This document shows, piece by piece, positions 1-6,540 of a stretch of DNA of 8,592 nt. Below the pieces are notes generated by a model. The model worked only from the letters and a program-made list of their open reading frames with translations, was not told the DNA's origin and searched no databases. The stretch is from an uncultured Desulfotignum sp. (GTDB lineage: Bacteria; Desulfobacterota; Desulfobacteria; Desulfobacterales; Desulfobacteraceae). Position 1 is the first letter of the stretch. Each line of letters begins with the position of its first letter. Where the stretch lies: the NCBI GenBank assembly GCA_937951975.1, contig CALGAJ010000323.1, forward strand, positions 1 to 8,592, read 5' to 3'. The position numbers were made by a program, and so were the translations under genes.

Positions 1-1643
1 TGTTTGATCAGTTTTCCCGCCGGATCAACGAAATTGCTGAAAATCGTATTTCCTTTCTGGAACAGGAGCGTCACGATCTGCGGAAGATCGAAAAAGAGTT
101 GAGTCAGATCATCCAGGGAAGCATGATTCCCACCTTTATCATCAACAATGAACATATCATTACTCACTGGAATGCCGCATGCGAGGAACTCACCGGATAT
201 CCGGCCTATAAGCTGGTGGGAACCGACCGGCAGTGGGTGCCGTTTCGATCATCAAAACGCCCCGTGCTTGCAGATATGGTGGTGGACCATACCAGTGATG
301 AAACCGTTCGAAAATATTACGGCAATGCCTGGCGAAAGTGCAAAATCATCAACGGGGCTTATGAGGCGGAAGAATTTTTCCCCCATATGGGAACAGACGG
401 AAAATGGATTTTTTTCACAGCCGCACCCATTAAATCCCCTGAAGGCAAAATCATCGGCGCGATTCAGACATTGCGGGACAGAACCGAGGATAAAAAAGCC
501 CAGGAGGAAATTGAGCTTCAGGATCAGGCGCTGGCCAAGCTTCATGAAAAATACCGGAAATCCGAAGAAAAATACCGGTCCTTGTTCAACGAAAATCCCA
601 ACCCCATTTTTATCATCGACAGTATGACGTTTGAGATCCTGGATGTAAACCATCGGGTTCTGGAGGATTACGGATATGACAAATCCGAACTCATGGGAAC
701 CTCGTTTCTGGAAATCGGGGAAAAAACCGATGATACCCTCAAACAGAACATGCTGGATCTGCCCCAGGGCGGGTCTATCCTGTTTACCAAAAAACGGCAT
801 TACAGGAAAAGCGGTCAGGCGTTTTTCGTGAACATCAAAATGGTTAAAGTGATGTTCAGCCAGCGGGTGGTGCTCATTGCGTCCACCACCGACATGACTG
901 AAAGCGTGGAAAAGGAAACCCAGCTGATCCAGGCCGGGAAACTGGCGACCCTGGGTACCATGGCGGCCGGCATGGCCCATGAGATCAATCAGCCCTTGAA
1001 CGTGATCCAGATCTGTGCGGATCTGATCCAGAAAATGGTGAACAAAGGGGTGAAGATTTCAGATGAAGATCTGCTGAACATGAGCAAGGATATCATTGAA
1101 AATGTGGCCCGGGCCGCCGGTGTGATCAAACATGTGAGGGATTTTTCCAGACAGTCGGAACGGGACCTGAAAAAACTGGATATCAACGATCCCATCCGGG
1201 ATGTGTTCAAAGTGCTGGGACACCAGCTCACAGTGCATTCCATTGAAGTGGTGCTGGATTTAGATGAGCATCTGCCCAATATCCGGGCCGAGCATAACCG
1301 CCTGGAGCAGGTGTTCATCAACCTGGTGACCAATGCCATCGATGCCATGGATGAAAAATCCGCCCGGGCCGAAGGTCCGGTTGAAAAAATATTGGCGATT
1401 AAAACCTTTGCTCGGAATGGCCATGTGGTGGCGACCGTGTCCGATACCGGAACCGGTATGAGTGAAGAGGTGAAAAACAAACTCTTTCAACCGTTTTTCA
1501 CCACAAAGGAAATGGGGAAGGGCACCGGTCTGGGAACCTGCATCAGCTTCGGGATCGTCAAGGATTACAAAGGCAGTATCATTGTCGAAACCCAGGAGGG
1601 GAAAGGATCGTGCTTTCTGGTCCAGTTCCCTGCGGTCACATAG
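1..1643 (+). CDS. PAS-PAS sensor histidine kinase, 5'-truncated by window edge
   Basis: The reading frame is open from base 3 to the TAG at 1641-1643, giving 546 visible residues; the true start lies left of the window. A TTG at 99 is in frame but is not the start, because the 32 codons before it encode a charged helix (coiled-coil linker, e.g. RKIEKEL) that runs into the first PAS domain. Domains in visible-fragment numbering: linker 1-35; PAS 1 about 36-163, with a long GTDRQWVPF-type loop; coiled coil about 164-192; PAS 2 about 193-300; HisKA about 310-380; HATPase about 405-545. The H-box is AHEINQPL with phospho-acceptor His326 (codon 978-980). The N-box (NLVTNAID), G1 (DTGTGM), F-box (FQPFFTT) and G2 (GKGTGLGT) are intact, so it should autophosphorylate. 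The G2/IVKD segment resembles NtrB/DctB-like (HPK4) kinases. No membrane segment is visible, but one could lie upstream. The stop is 8 nt from the next start, so it probably acts with the receiver proteins downstream. Its ligand is unknown. Confidence 0.93.
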   Translation, partial: FDQFSRRINEIAENRISFLEQERHDLRKIEKELSQIIQGSMIPTFIINNEHIITHWNAACEELTGYPAYKLVGTDRQWVPFRSSKRPVLADMVVDHTSDETVRKYYGNAWRKCKIINGAYEAEEFFPHMGTDGKWIFFTAAPIKSPEGKIIGAIQTLRDRTEDKKAQEEIELQDQALAKLHEKYRKSEEKYRSLFNENPNPIFIIDSMTFEILDVNHRVLEDYGYDKSELMGTSFLEIGEKTDDTLKQNMLDLPQGGSILFTKKRHYRKSGQAFFVNIKMVKVMFSQRVVLIASTTDMTESVEKETQLIQAGKLATLGTMAAGMAHEINQPLNVIQICADLIQKMVNKGVKISDEDLLNMSKDIIENVARAAGVIKHVRDFSRQSERDLKKLDINDPIRDVFKVLGHQLTVHSIEVVLDLDEHLPNIRAEHNRLEQVFINLVTNAIDAMDEKSARAEGPVEKILAIKTFARNGHVVATVSDTGTGMSEEVKNKLFQPFFTTKEMGKGTGLGTCISFGIVKDYKGSIIVETQEGKGSCFLVQFPAVT

Positions 1644-1651
1644 GAAATTCC

Positions 1652-3196
1652 ATGTCAACCAACAAAATATTGATTGTGGATGATGAACAGGCCATTGTCA
1701 GATTGTTGTCCATGTCTCTGAAAAGTGACGGATATGACACCTGCACCGCAGCCAGCGGTGAGGAAGCGTTGGACGTGTTTGAAAAACAGTCCCCGGACAT
1801 TGTGGTGACCGATATCAAAATGCCGGGCATGGATGGTCTGGAATTGCTGAAACGAATCAAGGACCTGGATCCGGACAAGGAAGTGATCATTGTCACGGGA
1901 CACGGGGATATCGACTCCACCATCACGGCGCTGCAGTATGGTGCCAGTGATTTTATCAACAAGCCGGTGAGAGACGAAGCCCTGGCCATTGCCCTGGAAC
2001 GGGCCCAGACCAAGATCCGCATCCGGGAGCAGCTGGCCTCCTATACCCAGGATCTGGAGGAAAAAGTGGCGGAAGCCACTGTGGAAATCCGGCGCAAATC
2101 CAATTTTCAGCGGCTGCTCATTCATTCCAGCCATGATGCCATTGTCGCTTTTGATCAGGACTGGCAGATCGTGGTGTACAACCCGGAAGCCGCCCGGATA
2201 TTTGAGAAAAGGCCCAGAAATGTGTTGAACAAAATGACCATTGATGAGCTTTATCCTCCTCAACTGGCCGCTTTTTTCAGATCCGAAGCCAAAAACAAGG
2301 TGCATGACCGGGGAGAGATGCCATGGAAGGAAATGATCCTTGAAACCCGGAACAATAAGCAGATTCCGGTCAGATACGCGACCAGCGCGCTCCATGAGAA
2401 AGAAGAATTTATGGGCATTGTCAATTTTTTCCAGGACCTGACTGAAATCAAACGTCTGGAAAAAGAGCTGATCCAGTCTGAACGCATGGCAGCCATCGGC
2501 CAGACCGTTTCCGGCCTGGCCCATTATGTGAAAAATATCCTCATCGGCCTGAAAGGCGGCAGCTATGTCGTGAATGTGGGGTTTCAGAATGACAACATGG
2601 AAAAGATCAAAACCGGGTGGCGGACCATTCAGAAGAATATCGAGCGGGTGGCGAACCTGACCCAGGATATGCTCACCTATTCCAAGGAACGGACCCCTGA
2701 AGTTGAACTGTGTTCCCCCAATGAAATCGTGACCGAGGTGAAAGATCTGGTACTGGATGTTGCCGCAGCCAATGATATCGAAATCACCACCCGGTGTGAT
2801 CCGGATTTGGGACAGATGTGGCTGGATCCCGGAACCGTTCACCGGGCCCTGTTGAACCTGGTGAACAATGCCATGGATGCCTGTCTGCAGGAGGAAGATC
2901 CGGACCGGCGGTTCAAAGTGGAGATTCGAACCGGAAAAACCGATGACGGAGCCGCTGTGTTCGAGATTGAAGACAATGGATGCGGTATGGATGATCAAAC
3001 CAGGGCCAAACTGTTTACCCCCATGTTCAGTTCCAAAGGGGGAAAAGGAACCGGCCTGGGACTGCTGGTGACCAAAAAACTGGTGGAGGAGCACCGGGGT
3101 ACCATTGACATTGATACCCGTTTGGGGTATGGCTCTATGTTTACGATAACGCTGCCTGAGAGGCCTGAAACAGGCCGGGATGAAAATGACAAGTAA
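1652..3196 (+). CDS. Hybrid REC-PAS-histidine kinase with variant H-box
   Basis: A 514-residue cytoplasmic signalling protein with no membrane segments. I chose the ATG at 1652 because the receiver fold starts right there (KILIVDDE) and AGGA lies at 1642-1645; an in-frame ATG at 1610 would only add residues inside the previous gene. Domains: receiver 1-120 with acidic pair Asp10/Asp11, phospho-acceptor Asp54, Thr82 and Lys104; coiled coil about 120-148; PAS about 150-268; dimerisation/H-box region about 275-345; HATPase about 390-507. The N-box (NLVNNAMDA), G1 (DNGCGM) and G2 (GKGTGLGL) are complete, so ATP binding is expected. The H-box reads GLAHYVKNILIGLKGG with His291. The usual acidic residue after His is Tyr and the usual Pro is missing, while Asn at His+4 is kept. 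With an N-terminal receiver it can take phosphate from another kinase, plausibly the one just upstream, and then control its own kinase core. Output partners could be the stand-alone receivers downstream. Confidence 0.93.
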   Translation: MSTNKILIVDDEQAIVRLLSMSLKSDGYDTCTAASGEEALDVFEKQSPDIVVTDIKMPGMDGLELLKRIKDLDPDKEVIIVTGHGDIDSTITALQYGASDFINKPVRDEALAIALERAQTKIRIREQLASYTQDLEEKVAEATVEIRRKSNFQRLLIHSSHDAIVAFDQDWQIVVYNPEAARIFEKRPRNVLNKMTIDELYPPQLAAFFRSEAKNKVHDRGEMPWKEMILETRNNKQIPVRYATSALHEKEEFMGIVNFFQDLTEIKRLEKELIQSERMAAIGQTVSGLAHYVKNILIGLKGGSYVVNVGFQNDNMEKIKTGWRTIQKNIERVANLTQDMLTYSKERTPEVELCSPNEIVTEVKDLVLDVAAANDIEITTRCDPDLGQMWLDPGTVHRALLNLVNNAMDACLQEEDPDRRFKVEIRTGKTDDGAAVFEIEDNGCGMDDQTRAKLFTPMFSSKGGKGTGLGLLVTKKLVEEHRGTIDIDTRLGYGSMFTITLPERPETGRDENDK

Positions 3197-3207
3197 AGAG
3201 GTGTGAT

Positions 3208-3600
3208 ATGGGTAAAACAATACTGGTGGTGGATGATGATCCGGATGTGAGATCATTTGTGGTCACGGTTCTGGAAGAAAATCAGTATACCCCCCTGGTG
3301 GCGTGTGATGGTGTGGAAGGCCTTGAGATGATACTGAAACATCAGCCGGATCTCGTCATTTTAGATGTGCTCATGCCCCGGGGAAGCGGGATCCGCCTGT
3401 ACCGGCAACTGAAAACAGACGATGCCTTGAAAACCGTTCCGGTGATCATGTTCACGGGGATTGCGCTCCGGTCTTTTCTCAAATCCCAGAAAGCCCTGGA
3501 AGAGTTTAAAGGGGAAAAAGTGCCGGAACCCGACATTTATCTGGAAAAACCGGTGGAACCCCAGGAACTTGTGGATGCCATCAGAAAAAAACTTGCGTGA
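3208..3600 (+). CDS. Stand-alone response regulator receiver (CheY-like)
   Basis: A 130-residue single-domain receiver. The ATG at 3208 follows AGAGGTG (3197-3203) at good spacing, and it starts 11 nt after the hybrid kinase stop, so it is in the same operon. All signature positions are present: Asp9-Asp10-Asp11, phospho-acceptor Asp53 in LDVLMP, Thr83 in FTG and Lys114 before Pro115. Between the Thr and the Lys it carries about ten more residues than a minimal CheY (a charged ALEEFKGEKVPEPD stretch around 96-109), which would lengthen the alpha4/beta5 face used for partner recognition. There is no output domain. It probably works as a phosphate shuttle or by protein-protein contact. The direct donor is likely one of the two kinases upstream, but this is inferred from position only. 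Confidence 0.93.
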   Translation: MGKTILVVDDDPDVRSFVVTVLEENQYTPLVACDGVEGLEMILKHQPDLVILDVLMPRGSGIRLYRQLKTDDALKTVPVIMFTGIALRSFLKSQKALEEFKGEKVPEPDIYLEKPVEPQELVDAIRKKLA

Positions 3601-3641
3601 TCTGCGGTTCCTCAGATGGCCGGCACCGCTTTCGGCCGGTC
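3600..3641 (+). other. Two adjacent small stem-loops between receiver and usp genes
   Basis: The 66-nt gap before the universal stress gene contains two hairpins back to back. The first pairs ATCTG (3600-3604) with CAGAT (3613-3617) around an 8-nt loop. The second pairs GGCCGG (3618-3623) and CCG (3626-3628) with CGG (3633-3635) and CCGGTC (3636-3641), with a CA bulge, one G-U pair and a CTTT loop. No T-run follows, so a standard intrinsic terminator is unlikely. They may mark an mRNA processing or stability site, or be chance. Confidence 0.3.
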
Positions 3642-3656
3642 TGTGGGGGCAAAGAC

Positions 3657-3663
3657 AGGAGGT
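3657..3663 (+). promoter_or_regulatory. Strong ribosome binding site fixing the usp start
   Basis: AGGAGGT sits 3 nt before the ATG at 3667. Spacing is short, but the match to anti-Shine-Dalgarno is full-length. It favours 3667 over an in-frame ATG at 3616, which has no comparable site and would add 17 residues outside the Usp fold. Confidence 0.7.
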
Positions 3664-3666
3664 CTC

Positions 3667-4542
3667 ATGAAAATAAAAAAAATGTTGTTTGTGACCAAGT
3701 TTGAAAGCCTTTGCTATGATGCATTGCATTCACTTCTGGATATGAGAAAATCCGGGCTGGAACATGTGATATTTTTGAATGTGATCGAGCGGGAAAAAGT
3801 GGCCATGCGCCGGGGTAAGGGATATTCCAAAGAAGATGCGGTCCGGCTTAAGGAAATGGCCAACATCCGCTTCATCGACTGGGCTGAGAATCTGTTTGAA
3901 CTGGGCATGGAAGTGGGTGCCTACATTGAAGTCGCGTCTTTGATCCCCAAAATTCTGGACGTGGTGGACAAGGAAAAACCGGATCTGATCGTTATCGGCC
4001 GATCCCAGAAAGGAAAGCTGGAACAGCTGTATTCCAGATCCGACATCACGGAACTGACCCGCCGCTCTCCTGTCCCCATTCTGGTGTTCAAACATCTGGC
4101 CGAAGACAAAATGGTGCCGGCAAAACTGTTTGAACGGCCGTTGTTTGCCACATCCTGGTCCAACAGCAGTGAAAAAGCGGTCGACTGCCTCAAGGAACTG
4201 GGGGAGGTGATCGGAGAACTTCATCTGATGCACGTAGTGGATGAGGATGATCTGAAATCCTCAGATACCCATGAGGTGCAGTCGGTGCGGAAAAAAGAAC
4301 GGAACCGGCTGGAAGATCTGTGTGACGAATTTGACCAGAAAGGCATATCTGCCAGACCCCATGTATATGTAGGGGATCCGGAAACCGAAATTCTCAAGGC
4401 GGCCAGAGAGTACCAGGCAACGCTGATCGTGCTGGGCTTCAGTGACCGGACCGCTCTGGCCGAGCGGTGGCTGGGATCGATATCCAGGAACATTGCCGAT
4501 AAATCCGCTTATCCGTGCCTGTTGTTTCCGGTCAAGCGATAA
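3667..4542 (+). CDS. Tandem-domain universal stress protein (UspA family)
   Basis: A 291-residue cytoplasmic protein with two Usp (Rossmann-like alpha/beta) domains, about 1-142 and 152-291. The domain ends are recognisable by DLIVIGRS...SPVPILVF in the first and TLIVLGFS...AYPCLLFPV in the second. The ATG at 3667 is chosen from the AGGAGGT just before it. ATP-binding Usp proteins carry G-2x-G-9x-G-S/T. In domain 1 the final Gly-Ser position reads Ser-Arg-Ser; in domain 2 the middle Gly is not apparent but a Leu-Gly-Ser is kept. Nucleotide binding is therefore uncertain, especially in domain 1. The two-domain layout is like UspE. Charged stretches (residues about 40-62 and 200-225) lie in the variable loops. 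Sitting between two receiver genes, it probably belongs to the same regulon; a direct role in phosphotransfer is not implied by its fold. The precise function is unknown. Confidence 0.9.
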   Translation: MKIKKMLFVTKFESLCYDALHSLLDMRKSGLEHVIFLNVIEREKVAMRRGKGYSKEDAVRLKEMANIRFIDWAENLFELGMEVGAYIEVASLIPKILDVVDKEKPDLIVIGRSQKGKLEQLYSRSDITELTRRSPVPILVFKHLAEDKMVPAKLFERPLFATSWSNSSEKAVDCLKELGEVIGELHLMHVVDEDDLKSSDTHEVQSVRKKERNRLEDLCDEFDQKGISARPHVYVGDPETEILKAAREYQATLIVLGFSDRTALAERWLGSISRNIADKSAYPCLLFPVKR

Positions 4543-4573
4543 TGCGTGCCAACTTGATATCAATGGAATGACA

Positions 4574-5038
4574 ATGAAAATTTTATTTATAGATGATGAA
4601 CAGACCTTTTTGAAGTATCTGACCAAACGGATGTCTCTGGAAGGATTTGAGGTGACAACGACCTTTTCCGGTGAAGAAGGGGTGGCGGCTGCAGCAAAGA
4701 CACCCTTTGACGTGGCGGTCGTGGATCTGCAGATGCCCGGTATTGACGGCATCGAGGTGCAGAAACTGCTCAAGGATCTTCAGCCGGATCTGCCCTGTAT
4801 CGTTCTCACCGGGCATGGCAGTGTGGAAAACGCCCTGGAAAGCGGCAAATACAATGCATTCAAATTTCTTTCCAAACCCGTGGATATGGATACGTTGATC
4901 CAAACCATTCAAGCGGCATATGATCATCGTGTTGCAAATCAATCAAAACAGGATCCTTCGGATACATCCCATGCGGCCAAAGGGCCTGTATCCAAATTAT
5001 TTCAGAAATTCCGGCATCTTTACGGCGTGGAAAAGTAG
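4574..5038 (+). CDS. Response regulator receiver with short basic C-terminal tail
   Basis: A 154-residue protein. The receiver fold occupies about 1-118, with Asp7-Asp8, phospho-acceptor Asp51 (VVDLQMP), Thr79 (LTGHG) and Lys101 before Pro102. It resembles NtrC-type receivers but stops before any AAA+ or DNA-binding domain. The last 35 or so residues are a polar linker followed by a basic, aromatic tail (KLFQKFRHLYG) that is too short for a helix-turn-helix domain. The start is taken at ATG 4574, 5 nt after GGAA (4565-4568); ATG 4568 is possible and would add two residues. It lies 31 nt after the usp gene and is the last gene of the signalling cluster. The tail may be a docking peptide. Phosphate donor and target are not shown by the sequence. 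Confidence 0.9.
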   Translation: MKILFIDDEQTFLKYLTKRMSLEGFEVTTTFSGEEGVAAAAKTPFDVAVVDLQMPGIDGIEVQKLLKDLQPDLPCIVLTGHGSVENALESGKYNAFKFLSKPVDMDTLIQTIQAAYDHRVANQSKQDPSDTSHAAKGPVSKLFQKFRHLYGVEK

Positions 5039-5049
5039 GGTCTTATTTC

Positions 5050-5065
5050 ATTTTTTTAAAAAAAT
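5050..5065. repeat. Perfect 16-bp A/T palindrome
   Basis: An A, seven Ts, seven As and a T form an exact inverted repeat in the spacer between the receiver gene and mrpE. It has no GC stem, so it is a poor intrinsic terminator, although the T-run begins 12 nt past the stop codon. It could bend DNA, act as an UP-like element for a downstream promoter, or be a weak transcription end. Confidence 0.5.
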
Positions 5066-5093
5066 ATCGACGGACAGGTCTGTGAAAATCGGT

Positions 5094-5122
5094 TTGACAT
5101 GACTGAGAAATATCAAAAAAAA
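5094..5122 (+). promoter_or_regulatory. Candidate promoter for the mrp operon (weak)
   Basis: TTGACA at 5094-5099 is a perfect sigma-70 -35 hexamer in the only sizeable non-coding gap of the window. At 17-nt spacing the -10 position (5117-5122) is all A, which matches TATAAT poorly; TATCAA at 5111 is too close. The assignment rests on the -35 and on position ahead of mrpE. Read-through from the signalling cluster is equally possible. Confidence 0.3.
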
Positions 5123-5144
5123 ATTCATAAAGGGGGCTTGGGTG

Positions 5145-5666
5145 ATGCAGAAAAATGGAAATGAAAAAAATCAGGCAGGTTTTTTTTCATTTATGATCAC
5201 CTTTGTATTCATGTTTATCACCTGGATTGTTTTGTCCGGGTATTTTGAACCGCTTCTTTTGGGACTGGGCGTGTTGTCCAGTCTGTCCATTGCCTGGTTT
5301 TTCCATGATCTGCTGTTTGCCGGGGCTGTGATTCAGGATATCAAAGTGTTTCTCCGGTTTTGTCAATATGCGCCCTGGCTGATTGTGGAAATCATCAAAG
5401 CCAATTTTCACATGCTGTATCTGGTCTTTCATCCCCGGATGCATCAGTTGATCGATCCCCATATCATTCAATTTCAAACCGGTTTGAAGTCAGATATCGC
5501 CATCACCACCCTGGCCAATGCCATTACCCTGACGCCCGGAACCGTGACCATCACTGCCAATGCCGAAGGCGGGTTCCGGGTTCATGCCATTGACCGGAAA
5601 AGCGCTGAAGGATTGCCCGGCGTGATGCGGGACCGGGTGGCACAGGTTTTTGGAGAAAACAGATGA
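5145..5666 (+). CDS. mrpE: Mrp/Mnh cation:proton antiporter subunit E
   Basis: A 173-residue membrane protein of the MnhE/MrpE family (MbhA in archaeal hydrogenase). Two or three hydrophobic segments lie at about 13-54 and 69-92, followed by a soluble C-terminal half. The diagnostic motif TLANAITLTPGT is at about 122-133, and the length fits the family (about 160-170). AGGGGG at 5131-5136 precedes ATG 5145 by 8 nt; a GTG at 5142 is the alternative start. MrpE is a small structural subunit of the hetero-oligomeric Mrp complex in the cytoplasmic membrane, needed for assembly or full activity in studied systems. It opens the operon, and its stop overlaps the start of mrpF (ATGA), so translation is coupled. 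Confidence 0.95.
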   Translation: MQKNGNEKNQAGFFSFMITFVFMFITWIVLSGYFEPLLLGLGVLSSLSIAWFFHDLLFAGAVIQDIKVFLRFCQYAPWLIVEIIKANFHMLYLVFHPRMHQLIDPHIIQFQTGLKSDIAITTLANAITLTPGTVTITANAEGGFRVHAIDRKSAEGLPGVMRDRVAQVFGENR

Positions 5667-5950
5667 TCTATTTTTTTTCCTGCATTGCCGTGGGACTTTG
5701 TCTGATCATGATTCTGCCCCTGTACCGCTGTCTGATGGGGCCGACGGTGCTGGACCGCCTGGTGGGCGTGAACGCCATCGGCAGCAAAACCGTTGTGCTG
5801 CTTTTGCTGATCGGCTATTTGTATGAACGGGTGGATATGTTTGTGGATATTGCCCTGGCCTATGCGTTTTTAAATTTTGTGGCGGTACTGGCTGCTTCCC
5901 GGTACTTTCATAAACGCAAAGGCCTGTATGAAGAATCATTCATGGAGTAA
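5663..5950 (+). CDS. mrpF: Mrp/Mnh cation:proton antiporter subunit F
   Basis: A 95-residue protein with three membrane helices (about 2-20, 37-54 and 59-80), matching MrpF/MnhF (MbhB) in length and motifs. The GPTVLDRLVGVNAIG segment (about 26-40) and the DIALAYAFLNF segment (about 62-72) are family signatures; the Asp in the latter helix is the conserved intramembrane acid. It starts at the ATGA shared with the mrpE stop, with GGAG 8 nt upstream. It is part of the small-subunit cluster of the antiporter and is implicated in ion translocation in Mrp and Mbh structures. The start is firm. Confidence 0.96.
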   Translation: MIYFFSCIAVGLCLIMILPLYRCLMGPTVLDRLVGVNAIGSKTVVLLLLIGYLYERVDMFVDIALAYAFLNFVAVLAASRYFHKRKGLYEESFME

Positions 5951-5952
5951 TG

Positions 5953-6288
5953 ATGCATATAATTATCAATATTCTGTCGGTGTCGTGTCTGCTCATGGGC
6001 CTGGTTTTTTTTATCGGCGGGGCTGTGGGAATCATGCGGATGCCTGATTTTTACTCCCGGCTGCATCCGGCGGGCAAACTGGATACCCTGGGGATTTTTA
6101 CCATGGTTGCCGGGCTGGTGATCTATAATTTTCACCACCTGTCTCTGGGTATGGTGTTGCTGTCCATCAAAATGTTTTTGATTGTCTTTTTTGTGTTCCT
6201 GGCCAGCCCGACAGCCACCCATTCCATCGTGGATGCCGGCATGCGGGCCGGTTTGCGGCCCTGGACCCAAAAAAAGGAAAAGGAATAA
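5953..6288 (+). CDS. mrpG: Mrp/Mnh cation:proton antiporter subunit G
   Basis: A protein of 111 residues with three membrane helices (about 3-25, 43-62 and 65-87) and a charged tail (WTQKKEKE). The signature after helix 1, GIMRMPDFYSRLHPAGKLDTLG, is typical of MrpG/MnhG (MbhC), where RLHAAGKADTLG is usual; here Pro and Leu replace two Ala. Two ATGs stand in tandem, at 5950 (overlapping the mrpF stop as TAATG) and at 5953. GGAG at 5944-5947 is 5 nt from the second and only 2 nt from the first, so 5953 is preferred. It is a small membrane subunit of the same complex, tightly coupled to mrpF. Confidence 0.95.
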   Translation: MHIIINILSVSCLLMGLVFFIGGAVGIMRMPDFYSRLHPAGKLDTLGIFTMVAGLVIYNFHHLSLGMVLLSIKMFLIVFFVFLASPTATHSIVDAGMRAGLRPWTQKKEKE

Positions 6289-6294
6289 CAAAGA

Positions 6295-6540
6295 ATGCTG
6301 TGGCCGATTGATCTGATCGTACTGACCTTTGTGATTTTCTGTGCCATTGCCGCCATTACCGTCCGGGATCTTCTGGGAACCGCTATTTTATTCAGCGCGT
6401 ATTCGTTTTTGATGTGCCTGTTGTGGGCGGTCATGGGGGCGGTGGATGTGGCATTTACTGAAGCGTCCGTAGGCGCGGGTGTGAGCACGGTGTTTTTGGT
6501 GGCAGCGGTGTTCCGGACCAGCAGGAGGAGCAAAGATTGA
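6295..6540 (+). CDS. MbhD-like DUF4040 subunit (detached part of MrpA C-terminus)
   Basis: An 81-residue protein with three membrane helices. It matches the DUF4040/MbhD family, which in Bacillus-type Mrp is fused to the C-terminus of the large MrpA subunit and in archaeal Mbh is the separate MbhD. The diagnostic stretch is DVAFTEASVGAGVSTVFLVAA (about 51-71), whose Glu is the conserved intramembrane acid on the proposed ion path. The start ATG is 6 nt after the mrpG stop, with AGGA about 10 nt upstream. The end overlaps the next gene by 4 nt (TTGA). The tail is short and basic (RTSRRSKD). It could also be listed as MnhA C-terminal domain or a NuoJ-like protein. Confidence 0.9.
   Translation: MLWPIDLIVLTFVIFCAIAAITVRDLLGTAILFSAYSFLMCLLWAVMGAVDVAFTEASVGAGVSTVFLVAAVFRTSRRSKD
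6523..6530 (+). promoter_or_regulatory. Shine-Dalgarno site supporting a TTG start
   Basis: AGGAGGAG inside the 3' end of the DUF4040 gene lies 6 nt before the TTG at 6537. Strength and spacing are near ideal, which supports this rare start codon and points to translational coupling through the TTGA overlap. Confidence 0.75.

Noticed and set aside
252..980. Open frame of 242 codons on the minus strand, opposite the first kinase
   Set aside because: No recognisable domain, and the PAS and H-box motifs lie on the plus strand over the same bases.
1610..1651. Earlier in-frame ATG for the hybrid kinase
   Set aside because: It would overlap the upstream kinase by 34 nt and add 14 residues unlike a receiver N-terminus; the ATG at 1652 has its own ribosome site.
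1655..3256. Long open frame of 533 codons on the minus strand, opposite the hybrid kinase
   Set aside because: It is the codon-bias shadow of the kinase gene. The translation is rich in His, Gly and Phe with no domain pattern, while the plus strand shows complete receiver, PAS and kinase motifs.
3618..3641. Intrinsic terminator before usp
   Set aside because: A GC-rich stem is present but is followed by CTGTGGGGGC-like sequence rather than Ts.
5039..5065. Rho-independent terminator after the last receiver gene
   Set aside because: There is a T-run, but the only inverted repeat is A/T with no GC stem; upstream bases give at most a 4-bp pairing.
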